From NCBI RefSeq assembly GCF_041320595.1, contig NZ_CP166625.1, positions 3,656,001-3,720,000 on the forward strand: 64,000 bases of DNA, given 5' to 3'. Below the pieces are notes generated by a model. That model saw nothing but the letters and a program-made list of their open reading frames with translations. It did no database searches and was not told the origin of the DNA. Made by a program: the position numbers and the translations under genes. Position 1 is the stretch's first letter. Every line of letters begins with the position of its first letter. The DNA is from Pleomorphomonas sp. PLEO. Lineage in GTDB: Bacteria > Pseudomonadota > Alphaproteobacteria > Rhizobiales > Pleomorphomonadaceae. Positions 18,042 through 28,007 of this stretch are shown here, in pieces.

Positions 18042-19067
18042 TCATGAGGCAACGCGGACGACGAGCTTTCCGAAATTTCTGCCTTTCAACAGGCCGATAA
18101 AGGCAGTGGGCGCGTTTTCGAGCCCGTCGACGATATCCTCTTTGTACCGCAGCTTTCCCGAGGCAAGCCATTCGGCCGCTTCTCGGTAAAACGCGGGTCG
18201 CTGATCAGCGAATTCTCGCTGGATGAACCCTCGGATCGTCAGACTTTTCGTCAATATCTCACGCAAGAGGCCCGGCAGACGATCCGGCCCGGCAAGCGCC
18301 TCTCCTTCGTCGTTATAGTTCGCAATCAGACCGCAAACTGGAACGCGGGCAAACTCATTAAGCAGCGGGAAAACGGCATCCCATACGGCGCCGCCAACAT
18401 TTTCGAAATATACGTCGATCCCATCCGGACAGGCGGCTGCAAGCTGCTCGGCAAAATCCCCGGCACGATGATCCACAACGGCATCGAATCCGAGTTCTTT
18501 CCTTGCGAAAGCACACTTTTCCGGCCCACCGGCAATACCGACCGCACGCGCGCCCTTAATCCTGGCGATCTGGCCTACCGCAGAACCCACAGCACCACTA
18601 GCGGCGGCGACTACCACCGTCTCTCCCACCGCAGGCTTTCCAATCGTCAAAAGGCCGGAATAGGCCGTGAAACCCGGCATACCCAACACTCCGAGCGCCG
18701 TGCTGGGCGGCACAAGCGAGGTATCGAGCTTGCGCAGACCCGAACCGTCGGAAATCGCAAAGCTCTGCCAGCCGGAATAGGAGAGGACGATGTCTCCCTC
18801 TGCGAAACACGGATGACGCGAAACAACCACCCGCGCCACGGTTCCACCTTCCATGACCTCCCCAATTTCAACCGGCTTCGCATAGGATTTCGCCGCGCTC
18901 ATGCGCCCCCGCATATAGGGATCGAGCGAGAGATAGAGGATTTCCAGCAGAATTTGGCCATCACTAGGTTCTGCAACGGCGACCGTTTCCAAACGAAAAT
19001 CGGAAATTCTGGGTTCCCCTTTGGGGCGAGCGGCCAGCGCGATTCGGCGATTTTCCAAGAGAGGCAT
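18042..19067 (-). CDS. NADP-dependent oxidoreductase (zinc-less MDR, CurA/YncB-like)
   Basis: A 341-residue member of the zinc-independent medium-chain dehydrogenase/reductase family related to leukotriene B4 dehydrogenases and curcumin reductase. Markers are LYLSLDPYMRGRMS near residue 46, the GMPGFTAYSGLL segment, the nucleotide-binding loop AAASGAVGSAVGQIA near residue 155 and CGLIANYN. It probably reduces an activated C=C bond with NADPH; the substrate is unknown. It is monocistronic, flanked by stem-loops on both sides. Confidence 0.88.
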   Translation of the reverse strand: MPLLENRRIALAARPKGEPRISDFRLETVAVAEPSDGQILLEILYLSLDPYMRGRMSAAKSYAKPVEIGEVMEGGTVARVVVSRHPCFAEGDIVLSYSGWQSFAISDGSGLRKLDTSLVPPSTALGVLGMPGFTAYSGLLTIGKPAVGETVVVAAASGAVGSAVGQIARIKGARAVGIAGGPEKCAFARKELGFDAVVDHRAGDFAEQLAAACPDGIDVYFENVGGAVWDAVFPLLNEFARVPVCGLIANYNDEGEALAGPDRLPGLLREILTKSLTIRGFIQREFADQRPAFYREAAEWLASGKLRYKEDIVDGLENAPTAFIGLLKGRNFGKLVVRVAS

Positions 19068-19234
19068 ATCTCATTCCAAACAATTGAGTATCTGCCTCCA
19101 CGCTACAACAAGCCCGGAGGACGGGAAATCAATACCTGTGGGTGCGTTTCGCGTGCCGGACAAAACGATACCGTGGTCTGGCTGCGGGATCAGCGCAGCT
19201 ACCGACCTGAACAATGAAGCGGCATCCAGAATAT

Positions 19235-19262
19235 AAAAAGCCGGCGGCCGAAGCCGCCGGTT
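19235..19262 (-). terminator. Intrinsic terminator of the LysM/LytM lipoprotein gene
   Basis: On the minus strand an 8-bp GC stem (CCGGCGGC/GCCGCCGG) closes a TTCG tetraloop and is followed by CTTTTTATAT. It begins 31 bases after the stop of the gene at 19293. This is a textbook rho-independent terminator in that orientation. Confidence 0.85.
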
Positions 19263-19292
19263 GCAGAATTGTGCTGTCTCAAATGCCGTTAA

Positions 19293-20597
19293 TCAGCCGC
19301 TGAGGTAGGGCAGCGGATCGACCGGGCGATTGCCATTGCGAATCTCGAAGTGTAGCTGCGGCCGGCTGACGTTGCCGGTGGCGCCAACCTTGGCGATGGT
19401 CTGACCACGCAGGATACTGTCGCCACGCTGGACCAGCACCTCGCTGGCATGAGCATAGGCCGACACGAAGCCGTTCGGGTGCTTGACCAGCACCAGATTG
19501 CCGAAGCCCTTCAGCTCGTTACCGGCGTAGATCACCTGGCCGCCCTCGGCTGCCTTGATCGGAGTCCCCTCGGGCACTTCGATATTGATGCCGTCGTTGC
19601 GCTCACCACCCGGCTTGACGCCGAAGGCGGAAATCACGCGGCCGCGCACCGGCCAACGGAAGCTGCCATCGGCAGCGCTCTCAACACCCGCCGAAGCTGG
19701 CGAGGTATCCTTGACACTTGGCTGAGTCTGGTTCGGAGCAAGTGCAGCCACCTGCTGGCTCGCTTGCTGAGCCGGCTTGTTTCCAGCTGGCGGCAGCAAG
19801 CCCGGCTTGGCATCGGTAGCTGTCGTCGAGGTCGGTGTCGCCATGGCGACCGCGGTGGTCGCTGGCGGGACAGGCTTGGCGGGCGCTGCGGCAGCCACTT
19901 CGCTCGACACAGATTTCGGCACCGGTGGCTTGACGGGCGGCAATTGGCCAAGAACTTGCGGGCCAGGCGCGGTAGCTGAGGCGACCGTTGCGGCCGGCGG
20001 GGCGGCAACCGCTGTGTTCTGCTGTCCATAAGCCGGAATGACAATATTCTGTCCCGGAGCCAGCTGCGCGCCAGCAATAAGACCGTTAGTGGCGAGCAGC
20101 GACGATTCGGCCACTCCATAGCGGCGAGCGAGCACTTGCACGCTATCGCCAGGCTTTACGGTGATGGTCGTACCGTTCGAGGGTGTCCAAGGCTGAGTGG
20201 CGGCTGGGGCAGTGCCGGTCGGTGCCGGCAGGGCGGCGGTCTGAGTCGGCCTGACATAAGCGCCATTGTTGACAACGGCGCCGGGAGCCGGCGGCAGCGC
20301 GCTCGCAGACACGGCGCTCGACGAATAGGTGGGGGCCGGCGCGGCATAAGTCTGCTGCGGATAGGCCGGTTGCGCATAGGCGGGCTGCGCGGAGGTCGCC
20401 TGGGCGTTTATAGATCCGGTCGGCATCGGATCGGCGCGGCCAATGATCTGGCCCTGGTTGTCCGTCTCGGCAAACACATTTCCGAACCGGCTCACGTCGC
20501 CGCTACAGCCGGCCGAAAAGCCAGCCATGATGGCGACGGCGGCAACCTGGGCCAGGAAGCGGGAGGTCCGGCAGATCGCTAGGTTACTCATGATCAT
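19293..20597 (-). CDS. LysM/LytM-domain lipoprotein, NlpD/DipM-like, degenerate active site
   Basis: About 434 residues: a signal peptide ending in a lipobox (GFSAGC), a long Ala/Pro/Gln-rich linker with PAYAQ/YPQQ repeats, one LysM domain (ITVKPGDSVQVLARRYGV to IVIPAYG), another Pro/Ala linker and a C-terminal M23 LytM domain. In active M23 peptidases the first metal motif is HxxxD; here it reads NDGINIE, so two ligands are gone, and the last motif is QLHFE. This is the pattern of the amidase activators NlpD, EnvC and DipM. I infer a cell-division role in activating an amidase. It sits next to pcm-surE, as nlpD often does. The start was taken at MIMSNL. Confidence 0.88.
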   Translation of the reverse strand: MIMSNLAICRTSRFLAQVAAVAIMAGFSAGCSGDVSRFGNVFAETDNQGQIIGRADPMPTGSINAQATSAQPAYAQPAYPQQTYAAPAPTYSSSAVSASALPPAPGAVVNNGAYVRPTQTAALPAPTGTAPAATQPWTPSNGTTITVKPGDSVQVLARRYGVAESSLLATNGLIAGAQLAPGQNIVIPAYGQQNTAVAAPPAATVASATAPGPQVLGQLPPVKPPVPKSVSSEVAAAAPAKPVPPATTAVAMATPTSTTATDAKPGLLPPAGNKPAQQASQQVAALAPNQTQPSVKDTSPASAGVESAADGSFRWPVRGRVISAFGVKPGGERNDGINIEVPEGTPIKAAEGGQVIYAGNELKGFGNLVLVKHPNGFVSAYAHASEVLVQRGDSILRGQTIAKVGATGNVSRPQLHFEIRNGNRPVDPLPYLSG

Positions 20598-20760
20598 CAG
20601 GTCTCGCCTGCTCGACTTCAACTGCAATGATTAAGCCGCAGTAACGTTGACAAAGGTTTAAAGCGACAAGAAGGCTCGCCAGTTAACACCATGAAACCCA
20701 CGGGAAACGGCGGATTTCCTCAAGACTTTTGGTGAACACGTTCAGCCCGACGGTCGGGAC

Positions 20761-21420
20761 TCACAACCGTCGCGCTACGCCTTCCCGCAGCGGGAACTGC
20801 CGAATATTGCCGAGCTCGGCGCGATGGAACAGCCGACCGTCGCGTGAGATTCGCACCAGGGTTTGCGTATGGCCGGTTCCAACCGGGGCGACCAGTGTTC
20901 CCTTGTCGGCCAGTTGATCGAGCAATGCCGTCGGTACTTTTTCAACCGCACCATCGATCAGGATACGGTTGTAGGGCGCATAGCGGGTAAAGCCCTCGAG
21001 CCCATCGCCGAGCAGAGTGACGACGTTGGTGATCTTCAGTGCCGACAGGCGATCCTCGGCGATGTCGATCAGGCTGCGGAACCTATCCATCGTCACCACC
21101 TGGGTAGCGAGATGGGCGAGAATGGCCGCCTGAAAGCCCGACCCGCAACCAACCTCAAGCACCTTGTCCTGTGGCTCGATAGCGAGAGCGGACACCATCA
21201 ACGCTACCGTGGAGGGAGCGTTGATGGTCTGACCGCATTCGATAGGCAGGGATCGATCGAGATAGGCGCTCGCCTGATGGGCGGCGGCGACGAACATGCG
21301 GCGCGGCACGAGTTCGAGGGCGCGTAGCAGCCGGTTATCAGTGACACCCATGCCACGGAGCTTCATCGTCAGCTCCGCGATCGCCACTTTGTCCGGCTCG
21401 AAAGGCCTCATCGACACCAT
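20761..21420 (-). CDS. pcm: Protein-L-isoaspartate O-methyltransferase
   Basis: A 219-residue SAM-dependent methyltransferase that repairs isoaspartyl residues. The family motifs are present: SLPIECGQTINAPSTVALMV near residue 72, the SAM loop LEVGCGSGFQAAIL, and a C-terminal VAPVGTGHTQTLVRI. The start MVSMRP was preferred over an upstream ORF extension because the family begins near here. It lies between surE and the NlpD-like gene, a conserved stationary-phase cluster. Confidence 0.93.
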   Translation of the reverse strand: MVSMRPFEPDKVAIAELTMKLRGMGVTDNRLLRALELVPRRMFVAAAHQASAYLDRSLPIECGQTINAPSTVALMVSALAIEPQDKVLEVGCGSGFQAAILAHLATQVVTMDRFRSLIDIAEDRLSALKITNVVTLLGDGLEGFTRYAPYNRILIDGAVEKVPTALLDQLADKGTLVAPVGTGHTQTLVRISRDGRLFHRAELGNIRQFPLREGVARRL

Positions 21421-21514
21421 TCTCTCGCGCAATGCCACAAAACATGAGTTGTGACGCTGCATTTATGACCGAGGTGTCAAAAGTAAGACCAACAGCCTTG
21501 AAAAAGCGTTTCGG

Positions 21515-22270
21515 TCAGAACAGCGCCTGCAGTTTTTCCATAGCCGCGCTGTCGGTGAGGTCGAGGCGAAGCGGAGTGACCGAAACTTTTTTGCGCGATA
21601 TGGCAAAAGCATCCGTCCCTTGCGCGCACAACATCTCACCGCGTTTGAAGGTCAGCCAGTAATAGGGCTTATGCCGGGCATCGATGCGCTTTTCGACGTC
21701 GATGCCGTGGTCATAGGCAAAGTTACCCTGCCGCGTCACCTCGATGCCGGCCACTTCGGATGGCTGACAGTTGGGGAAGTTGACATTGATGAACGTGCCA
21801 TGGGCAATCCCCTGCCCGGTCAACTTGCGGAGGATATCCGGCCCAAGCGCCTCGGCGGTCTCAAAGGGAATGCGACCGACAAAGTCCTCGTAAGCCTGAC
21901 TCAGCGCGACGGCGGGGATGCCGAGCAGCGTCGCCTCGATGGCGCAGGCGACAGTCCCAGAATAGGTGACGTCGTCGGCCATGTTTGTGCCAGCGTTGAC
22001 GCCGGAGAGCACGAGGTCCGGCCGGCCGGGCAGGATATGGCGAACGCCCATGATCACGCAGTCGGTCGGTGTACCGCGCACGGCAAACCGGCGCTCGTCG
22101 ATCTTCCTTGCCCTCAGCGGGTCGTGCAACGTGAGGGAATGGGCAAAGCCCGATTGGTCCGTTTCGGGCGCCACCACCCAAACGTCATCACTGATCGACC
22201 GAGCAATGTTCTCAAGTGCGACAAGACCCGGCGCGTAGATGCCGTCATCATTGGAAATCAGGATGCGCAT
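21515..22270 (-). CDS. surE: 5'/3'-nucleotidase SurE
   Basis: A 251-residue metal-dependent nucleotidase. The N-terminal [15 protein letters not shown] contains the DD metal site, and [10 protein letters not shown] plus [19 protein letters not shown] are family signatures. It dephosphorylates nucleoside monophosphates and short polyphosphate. Length is normal. It lies 21 bases after serS and is probably in the same transcript as serS and pcm. Confidence 0.96.
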   Translation of the reverse strand: MRILISNDDGIYAPGLVALENIARSISDDVWVVAPETDQSGFAHSLTLHDPLRARKIDERRFAVRGTPTDCVIMGVRHILPGRPDLVLSGVNAGTNMADDVTYSGTVACAIEATLLGIPAVALSQAYEDFVGRIPFETAEALGPDILRKLTGQGIAHGTFINVNFPNCQPSEVAGIEVTRQGNFAYDHGIDVEKRIDARHKPYYWLTFKRGEMLCAQGTDAFAISRKKVSVTPLRLDLTDSAAMEKLQALF

Positions 22271-22291
22271 GGCCGGGTCTTCGCTTTCTGT

Positions 22292-23587
22292 TTAGGCTTT
22301 CTCTAGACGTGCAATTCCGCCCATCAGGGGCAGCAGAACATCAGGTACCGTTATGGAGCCGTCTTCGTTTTGCCAAGTCTCCATGACGGCAATGAGAGCG
22401 CGGCCGACAGCGACACCTGACCCGTTGAGCGTGTGGATGAAGCGCGTGCCCTTCGGCTCGCCCGCGGGACGATAGCGCGTATTCATACGGCGCCCTTGGA
22501 AATCGCCACAAACCGAGCAGGACGAAATCTCGCGGAACTTCTTCTGGCCAGGCAACCACACTTCAATGTCGTAAGTCTTGCGGCTGCCAAACCCCATGTC
22601 GCCGGTGCAGAGCGTCACGACGCGATAGGCCAGCCCGAGGCGCTTCAGCACTTCCTCGGCACAGGCGAGCATGCGCTCGTGCTCGTCGAGCGACTTCTCC
22701 GGCGCGGTAATCGAGACAAGCTCCACCTTGTTGAACTGATGCTGACGCAGCATTCCGCGTACATCACGACCGGCCGAACCGGCTTCCGATCGGAAACACG
22801 GGGTCAGTGCAGTAAAACGCAGTGGCAGGTCTTTCTCCTCGAGGATTTCCTCACGGACGAGATTGGTGAGCGGCACCTCGGCCGTCGGAATCAGCCAGCG
22901 GCCATCCGTGGTCCGGAACAGGTCTTCGGCAAACTTCGGTAGCTGACCGGTGCCGTACATCACTTCGTCACGCACCATCAGCGGCGGAATCACCTCAGTG
23001 TAGCCGTGCTCCATGGTGTGAAGGTTGATCATGAACTGCCCGAGCGCACGCTCAAGGCGGGCAAGATGCCCCTTCACCACCGTGAAGCGGGCGCCGGCCA
23101 GCTTGGCAGCACGCTCAAAGTCCATCATGCCGAGCGCTTCGCCCAGTTCGAAATGCTCCTTCGCCCAGTTGAACTGGCGTGGCTCTCCGAACCGATGGTG
23201 CTCGATGTTGGCACTCTCATCCGGCCCTTCGGGTACCTCATCGAGTGGCGGATTGGGGATCACCGACAGCGCCGCTTCGAGAGCGGCATCCAGCTCTCGC
23301 TCCTTCGCCTCACCATCCTGAATGAATGACTTGATGCGTGCGACCTCTTCCATCAGCTCGGCGGCGCGGGCCTCGTCCTTGCTGGCCTTTGCCTTGCCGA
23401 TCTCCTTGGAGGCGATGTTGCGGCGCTCCTGGGCCTCTTGCAGCGACTTGATATTGGCCCGGCGCGCGTCGTCGAGCCGAATCGCCTCCGACGCGGTGGC
23501 TTCGGCGAAGTCCGCCGACTGGCCGCGCCGAACAAGAGCGTGCTTCAGGGCTTCCGGATTGTCGCGAATCCACTTGATGTCGAGCAT
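22292..23587 (-). CDS. serS: Seryl-tRNA synthetase
   Basis: A 431-residue class II synthetase that charges tRNA-Ser and supplies substrate for selenocysteine. An N-terminal antiparallel coiled coil (about residues 30-110) is visible. Motif 2 is [21 protein letters not shown] and motif 3 lies in the [20 protein letters not shown] stretch. Length matches the family. It is followed closely by surE and preceded by tatC on the same strand. Confidence 0.98.
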   Translation of the reverse strand: MLDIKWIRDNPEALKHALVRRGQSADFAEATASEAIRLDDARRANIKSLQEAQERRNIASKEIGKAKASKDEARAAELMEEVARIKSFIQDGEAKERELDAALEAALSVIPNPPLDEVPEGPDESANIEHHRFGEPRQFNWAKEHFELGEALGMMDFERAAKLAGARFTVVKGHLARLERALGQFMINLHTMEHGYTEVIPPLMVRDEVMYGTGQLPKFAEDLFRTTDGRWLIPTAEVPLTNLVREEILEEKDLPLRFTALTPCFRSEAGSAGRDVRGMLRQHQFNKVELVSITAPEKSLDEHERMLACAEEVLKRLGLAYRVVTLCTGDMGFGSRKTYDIEVWLPGQKKFREISSCSVCGDFQGRRMNTRYRPAGEPKGTRFIHTLNGSGVAVGRALIAVMETWQNEDGSITVPDVLLPLMGGIARLEKA

Positions 23588-23626
23588 TGGCTTTCCCCGC
23601 GCGGCACGTCCGCCGGAGCCCTCGCA

Positions 23627-24427
23627 TCAGCCTTCGGTGGTGGAGACGTCCCGGGACTCGTCGCGCTTCTTGATGTACCTGACGGCAATAATGGACACTT
23701 CGTAGAGAACCATCGTCGGAACCGCAAGCAAGATTTGGCTCATCGGGTCAGGAGGCGTGAGTACGGCGGCAACGACGAAGGAAAGAAGGATGGCGTAGCG
23801 ACGCCAGGACTTCAGCCCCGCCTCGGTAACAACACCGACGCGGGCGAGCAATGTGAGCACCACCGGTAGCTGGAACACAATGCCGAAAGCGAAGATCAGC
23901 GTCATGATCAGGCTGAGGTATTCCGACACTTTGGGCAACAGCTCGATTGCCGCCTTCCCATTACCGCCCGCCTGCTGCATCGACAGGAAGAACAGCATGA
24001 TGGCGGGCATCACGAAGAAGAACACCATCAGAGCGCCGAGCAAGAACAGGATCGGCGTGGCAACCAAGAATGGCAGGAAAGCACGCCGTTCATGCTTATA
24101 GAGACCCGGCGCCACGAACATGTAGATCTGATTGGCGATCACCGGGAAGGCGACAAAAAAAGCGCCGAACATGGCCAGCTTCAACTGGGTGAAGAAATAT
24201 TCCTGCGGCGCAGTATAGATCAGCCGCACATTTTGCGTTGCGCCCGCCGCCCGCTCATAGGGGATGACCAGAATATTGAAAATATTGTGGGCGAAGAAAA
24301 AACAGATCAGGAAGCAAACAAGAATCGCCGCCAACGATTTTAGGAGGCGCGACCGCAGCTCGGCGAGATGCGCGATGAGCGGCGCCTTCGACGCCTCGAT
24401 GTCGTCGTCTTCTTCCTTGGTAGTCAT
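23627..24427 (-). CDS. tatC: Sec-independent translocase subunit TatC
   Basis: A 266-residue six-helix membrane protein that recognises twin-arginine signal peptides. The cytoplasmic N-terminus carries PLIAHLAELRSRL, the family signature near residue 16, with the signal-peptide-binding glutamate further on. Its start overlaps tatB by 4 bases. The order tatA-tatB-tatC with scpAB upstream is typical of Hyphomicrobiales. Confidence 0.97.
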   Translation of the reverse strand: MTTKEEDDDIEASKAPLIAHLAELRSRLLKSLAAILVCFLICFFFAHNIFNILVIPYERAAGATQNVRLIYTAPQEYFFTQLKLAMFGAFFVAFPVIANQIYMFVAPGLYKHERRAFLPFLVATPILFLLGALMVFFFVMPAIMLFFLSMQQAGGNGKAAIELLPKVSEYLSLIMTLIFAFGIVFQLPVVLTLLARVGVVTEAGLKSWRRYAILLSFVVAAVLTPPDPMSQILLAVPTMVLYEVSIIAVRYIKKRDESRDVSTTEG

Positions 24428-24933
24428 GCGGCGCCCTCGCCCTTGCCAGCCGAAGCGGAAGCCTCAAAAGTCGGTTTACCACCCGGCTGTTCCGGTGTGA
24501 TCGGCGGTGAAGCCTCAGCCGGATGACCAGCGTCGGTCGGTGCCGGCCCATCGACGGGCACCACCGGCGCCGCCGGCGGCGATGCATCGGTCGGCGCCGG
24601 AGTGGCAACAGATTCGATCGCTTTCGGAGGAATCGACGTCGTCACCGTTTTCTTCAGGTCGTCACCAAAGGTGCGCAACGGATCTAGAGTCTTCTTGAGA
24701 TCAGTCAGCGGATTGGCGTTCTGGACGCTGTTCTTGATATCGGTAAGATCAGCCTCGCGCTCCGCCTCACGCAGTGCCTGATTAAACTGCGCCTGCATAT
24801 CGCCAGCCATGCGACGCGCTTTACCGACCAACTGGCCGACGGTCCTGAGAAGACGCGGCAGATCCTTGGTGGGAAAGACAATGAGCGCCACAATGGCGAT
24901 CACCAGGATTTCCGTCCAACCGACTTCAAACAT
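24424..24933 (-). CDS. tatB: Sec-independent translocase subunit TatB
   Basis: A 169-residue protein with one N-terminal helix (TEILVIAIVALIVFP), an amphipathic helix and a long Pro/Ala-rich cytoplasmic tail. MFEVGWTEILVI with a glutamate in the membrane segment is characteristic of TatB. It forms the signal-binding complex with TatC. It overlaps tatC by 4 bases. The tail is low complexity, as is usual. Confidence 0.95.
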   Translation of the reverse strand: MFEVGWTEILVIAIVALIVFPTKDLPRLLRTVGQLVGKARRMAGDMQAQFNQALREAEREADLTDIKNSVQNANPLTDLKKTLDPLRTFGDDLKKTVTTSIPPKAIESVATPAPTDASPPAAPVVPVDGPAPTDAGHPAEASPPITPEQPGGKPTFEASASAGKGEGAA

Positions 24934-25011
24934 CGCTCACTCGCCTACCATCGACGCGCGCCGCACCATCAGGCGCGACGCCTTATGGATGAACGCAAGA
25001 TAGAGGATCGA

Positions 25012-25209
25012 TCAGACCCGGGGCGGTTCGTCGGTCTTGTTCTCGACGGGCTTCGACGGCGTTTCGTCGTCGTCGTTCATGCCCTTCTTGAAGTTCTTGA
25101 TGCCCTTGGCAAAGTCGCCCATCAGCTCAGGGATCTTGCCCCGACCACCAAACAGAATGAGGACAACAACCAAGACGATCAGCCAGTGCCAGATGCTCAA
25201 CGAACCCAT
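25012..25209 (-). CDS. tatA: Sec-independent translocase subunit TatA
   Basis: A 65-residue pore-forming subunit: a short N-terminal helix ([16 protein letters not shown]), an [13 protein letters not shown] hinge and an amphipathic helix [11 protein letters not shown]. The start MGSLSIWHW is the family start; in-frame codons to 25281 give an unrelated extension. It lies 78 bases upstream of tatB on the same strand. Confidence 0.96.
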   Translation of the reverse strand: MGSLSIWHWLIVLVVVLILFGGRGKIPELMGDFAKGIKNFKKGMNDDDETPSKPVENKTDEPPRV

Positions 25210-25348
25210 TTTTGTCTCCAGAGGGCATAGCCCGCCCAAAAGTGGCGGCACTCTTGCACAACGCACGCCCTGTCGCAACAAACCGCGACAAGGCTATGCA
25301 GGAATTCCGGCTTTCTGAAGGTACTGGCCGGCTAACCTCTATAAAGCC

Positions 25349-26071
25349 TCATTCCTCGGGCGGCAGCGGTTGGTAGTCCTGGAAATCGAGTTCGGTCAAA
25401 GGGTCCTCGTCGGGCATCAGCGTGTCAGACGCGTTGGGAATCGGTATCCGGAAGCCCGGCGGCACCGCGCCTTCGAGGAAGCCCGCGGCCTTGAGGTCAT
25501 CAACACCCGGCAGATCGGTCACCGCGTCCAGGCCAAAATGAACCAAAAAGGCCTCGGTGGTGCCGTAGGTCAGCGGCCGCCCTGGCGTGCGACGGCGGCC
25601 ACGCATCCTGATCCAGCCCGTTTCCATGAGCACATCAAGCGTACCCTTGTTGGTGGAAACACCGCGAATCTCTTCAATCTCGGCGCGGGTGACCGGCTGA
25701 TGATAGGCAATGATCGCCAGGGTCTCCAGCGCGGCGCGCGACAGCTTTTTCGGCTCGACCTGCTCCCGAGTCAAAAGGTGTGCGAGATCGGGCGCCGTGC
25801 GAAACATCCATTTGCCGGCCACCTCAACGAGGTTGACACCGCGTGAGGCGTAAATGGTGCGCAGGTCAGTCAATACCTGGGGAATATTTGTTCCCGGCGC
25901 CAGGCGCTCGGCGAGCTCATCGGAACCGACCGGTTGGGCGGACGCGAACAAGATCGCCTCGGCGCCGCGGATCGCCGTCATCCAGGATTCATATTCCGCC
26001 GGATCGCGATCGCCGGCGAATAGCCGAAGCTGGCCGTGAGGCGCTTCGTCGGTGAGGCCCGAACGATTCAT
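25349..26071 (-). CDS. scpB: Segregation and condensation protein ScpB
   Basis: A 240-residue winged-helix kleisin-interacting protein of the SMC-ScpAB condensin. Family segments are EAILFASAQPVGSDELAERL, ALETLAIIAYHQPVTRAEIEEIRGV and LYGT-like LTYGTTEAFL. A C-terminal acidic, Pro-rich tail (about residues 200-240) is common in alphaproteobacteria. Its start overlaps scpA by 4 bases. Confidence 0.96.
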   Translation of the reverse strand: MNRSGLTDEAPHGQLRLFAGDRDPAEYESWMTAIRGAEAILFASAQPVGSDELAERLAPGTNIPQVLTDLRTIYASRGVNLVEVAGKWMFRTAPDLAHLLTREQVEPKKLSRAALETLAIIAYHQPVTRAEIEEIRGVSTNKGTLDVLMETGWIRMRGRRRTPGRPLTYGTTEAFLVHFGLDAVTDLPGVDDLKAAGFLEGAVPPGFRIPIPNASDTLMPDEDPLTELDFQDYQPLPPEE

Positions 26072-26883
26072 AGATCGCCCTCCTCAGGCGCTTCGGATCT
26101 GCCCTGCCCTTTGCGCACGTAGAGCGGCGCGAATGGCCCCGATTGCATCAATTCCATCCGCCCTTCGCGCACCAACTCCAGCGAAGCTGAAAAAGCCGAG
26201 GCGCGGACGGTGGCCCGCGATTCCGGGCCGGTCATGTAGCGGATAAGATAGTCTTCGATCGGCGCCCAGTCGGTAATCGCGCCAATCAACCGCTCCAGAA
26301 GATCGCGTGCGTCGGCGAGTGCCCAGACCTGTCGTTTGCGGACCGTGTGGACGCGTACCATATCGCGCTGGCGCTGCCGGCCGTAAGCATCAAGCAGATC
26401 GAACAGGCTCGCCTCCCAGAGCGAACGCCGAATAAGCCCCATCTCCTCGGGCGCACCGCGCGGCAGAACGTCGCGGCCAAGCCGAGACCGATCGATGAGC
26501 CTCTCGGCCAAGATACGAATCCCCTCGAGGCGTTTCAGTCGCATGGCCAACATGCCGGCGAGTTCTTCCGCCGAGGGCTCGTCGCCGGGCGTTTCATCAG
26601 GCGGCAACATCAGGCGCGACTTGAGATAGGCGAGCCAGGCGGCCATGACCAAATAGTCGGCAGCCAGTTCCAGCCGGCGCTCGCCCAACCGTTCGATGAA
26701 GGCAAGATACTGATTGGCCAGCGCCAGGATGGAGATGCGAGCCAGATCGACCTTCTGGTTCCGGGCGAGCGTCAGCAACAGGTCGAGAGGCCCTTCGAAG
26801 CCATCGAGATCGACCACGAACGCCTCTTCAGCTGTCGGGTCGACGTCGAGCCGCGTCTCGCTCCACTCGTCGGTTGTCGCCAT
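26068..26883 (-). CDS. scpA: Segregation and condensation protein ScpA
   Basis: A 271-residue kleisin that bridges the SMC heads. The N-terminal FEGPLDLLLTLARNQKVDLARISI is the family signature, and YLVMAAWLAYLKSRLMLP follows. The C-terminal winged helix contains ATVRASAFSASLELVREGRMEL. It lies 31 bases downstream of nagZ and is coupled to scpB. No defect was seen. Confidence 0.96.
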   Translation of the reverse strand: MATTDEWSETRLDVDPTAEEAFVVDLDGFEGPLDLLLTLARNQKVDLARISILALANQYLAFIERLGERRLELAADYLVMAAWLAYLKSRLMLPPDETPGDEPSAEELAGMLAMRLKRLEGIRILAERLIDRSRLGRDVLPRGAPEEMGLIRRSLWEASLFDLLDAYGRQRQRDMVRVHTVRKRQVWALADARDLLERLIGAITDWAPIEDYLIRYMTGPESRATVRASAFSASLELVREGRMELMQSGPFAPLYVRKGQGRSEAPEEGDL

Positions 26884-26914
26884 CAGAAGGTCATCTCACC
26901 CGCGTTGCGCCAGC

Positions 26915-27931
26915 TTACACGCCAGCGGAATCATAGGCGGCCAGCGCGGCATCGAGCCAAGCGAGCACGCCGCCCGCATCATCATGCGGCGATCCCGCGC
27001 GTCCCTTCAATGCCCTTTCGGCTCGCGCCGCCGCTTTTCCCGCGAGGACAGGCGTCTCGGCGGCCACGGCGACCATTTCACTCATATCGCCCGAACAATG
27101 GAGAGCAATATCGCAGCCGGCGGCGAGCGTTGCTCTCGCCCGCTCGGCCAGCGTGCCTTTCAGAGCGTTCATGGAGAGATCGTCCGAAAAAAGAAGGCCA
27201 TCGAATCCGATGCGATCGCGGATGATCCGTTCGATGACTGCGGACGACTGCGTCGCCGGCCTCTCCGCGTCGATAGCGGTATAGACGAGGTGGGCGGTCA
27301 TCGCCGCCGGTAGATCCGCCAACGCCACAAACGGCGCAAAATCGGTGGCGACAAGGCTATCAAGATCGGCATCGACCACCGGCAATTCATGATGGCTGTC
27401 GACCCGAGCGCGACCGTGACCAGGTACATGCTTAATCACAGGCAACACGCCGGCAGCAATCAGTCCGTTGGCGAAGGCGCGACCGGCGGCGGCCACCAAA
27501 TCCGGTTGTTCGCCATAGCTGCGATCGCCTATGGCCGGCGTCATGTCGGGGGTCGCTATGTCGAGACAAGGAGCACAGTCGACGTCGATGCCGACAGCCG
27601 CGAGATCATCTCCGATCAGGTGCGCGACATCTTCGATCAGCTTGGCGTCACCGGCGAGTTTTGCCGCGCCAGCCAGCCGCCGTCCCGAGGGATATTTGCG
27701 CCAGTGCGGCGTCGTCAGGCGCTGGACGCGCCCGCCCTCCTGATCGATCAACACGGGAGCCTGCCAACCGACGGCATCGCGGAAGTCGCCGGTCAGTCGC
27801 CTCATCTGCTCGGGGTTTTCGACGTTGCGACGAAAGAGGATAAGTCCCCAGGGCGCCGATTCAGCCAAAAACGCGCGCTCCTCGACGGAAAGCTCTGTTC
27901 CCTTGAGACCGGTTACGAAAGCAAGAGACAT
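26915..27931 (-). CDS. nagZ: Beta-N-acetylhexosaminidase NagZ
   Basis: A 338-residue cytoplasmic GH3 enzyme that removes GlcNAc from anhydromuropeptides in cell-wall recycling. Signatures are LIDQEGGRVQRL, KHVPGHGRARVDSHHELP (the catalytic His loop) and FSDDLSMNAL with the nucleophile aspartate. The start MSLAFVTGL has AAGGA at good spacing; 22 in-frame codons upstream were excluded. It lies between the SPOR gene and scpA. Confidence 0.95.
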   Translation of the reverse strand: MSLAFVTGLKGTELSVEERAFLAESAPWGLILFRRNVENPEQMRRLTGDFRDAVGWQAPVLIDQEGGRVQRLTTPHWRKYPSGRRLAGAAKLAGDAKLIEDVAHLIGDDLAAVGIDVDCAPCLDIATPDMTPAIGDRSYGEQPDLVAAAGRAFANGLIAAGVLPVIKHVPGHGRARVDSHHELPVVDADLDSLVATDFAPFVALADLPAAMTAHLVYTAIDAERPATQSSAVIERIIRDRIGFDGLLFSDDLSMNALKGTLAERARATLAAGCDIALHCSGDMSEMVAVAAETPVLAGKAAARAERALKGRAGSPHDDAGGVLAWLDAALAAYDSAGV

Positions 27932-28007
27932 CGTCAATCCTTCCCAAGGAAAGGCCGCGCCCGATGCCGTCCGGCACCTCGACGCGGCCCAAACCATCGG
28001 TTTTCAA

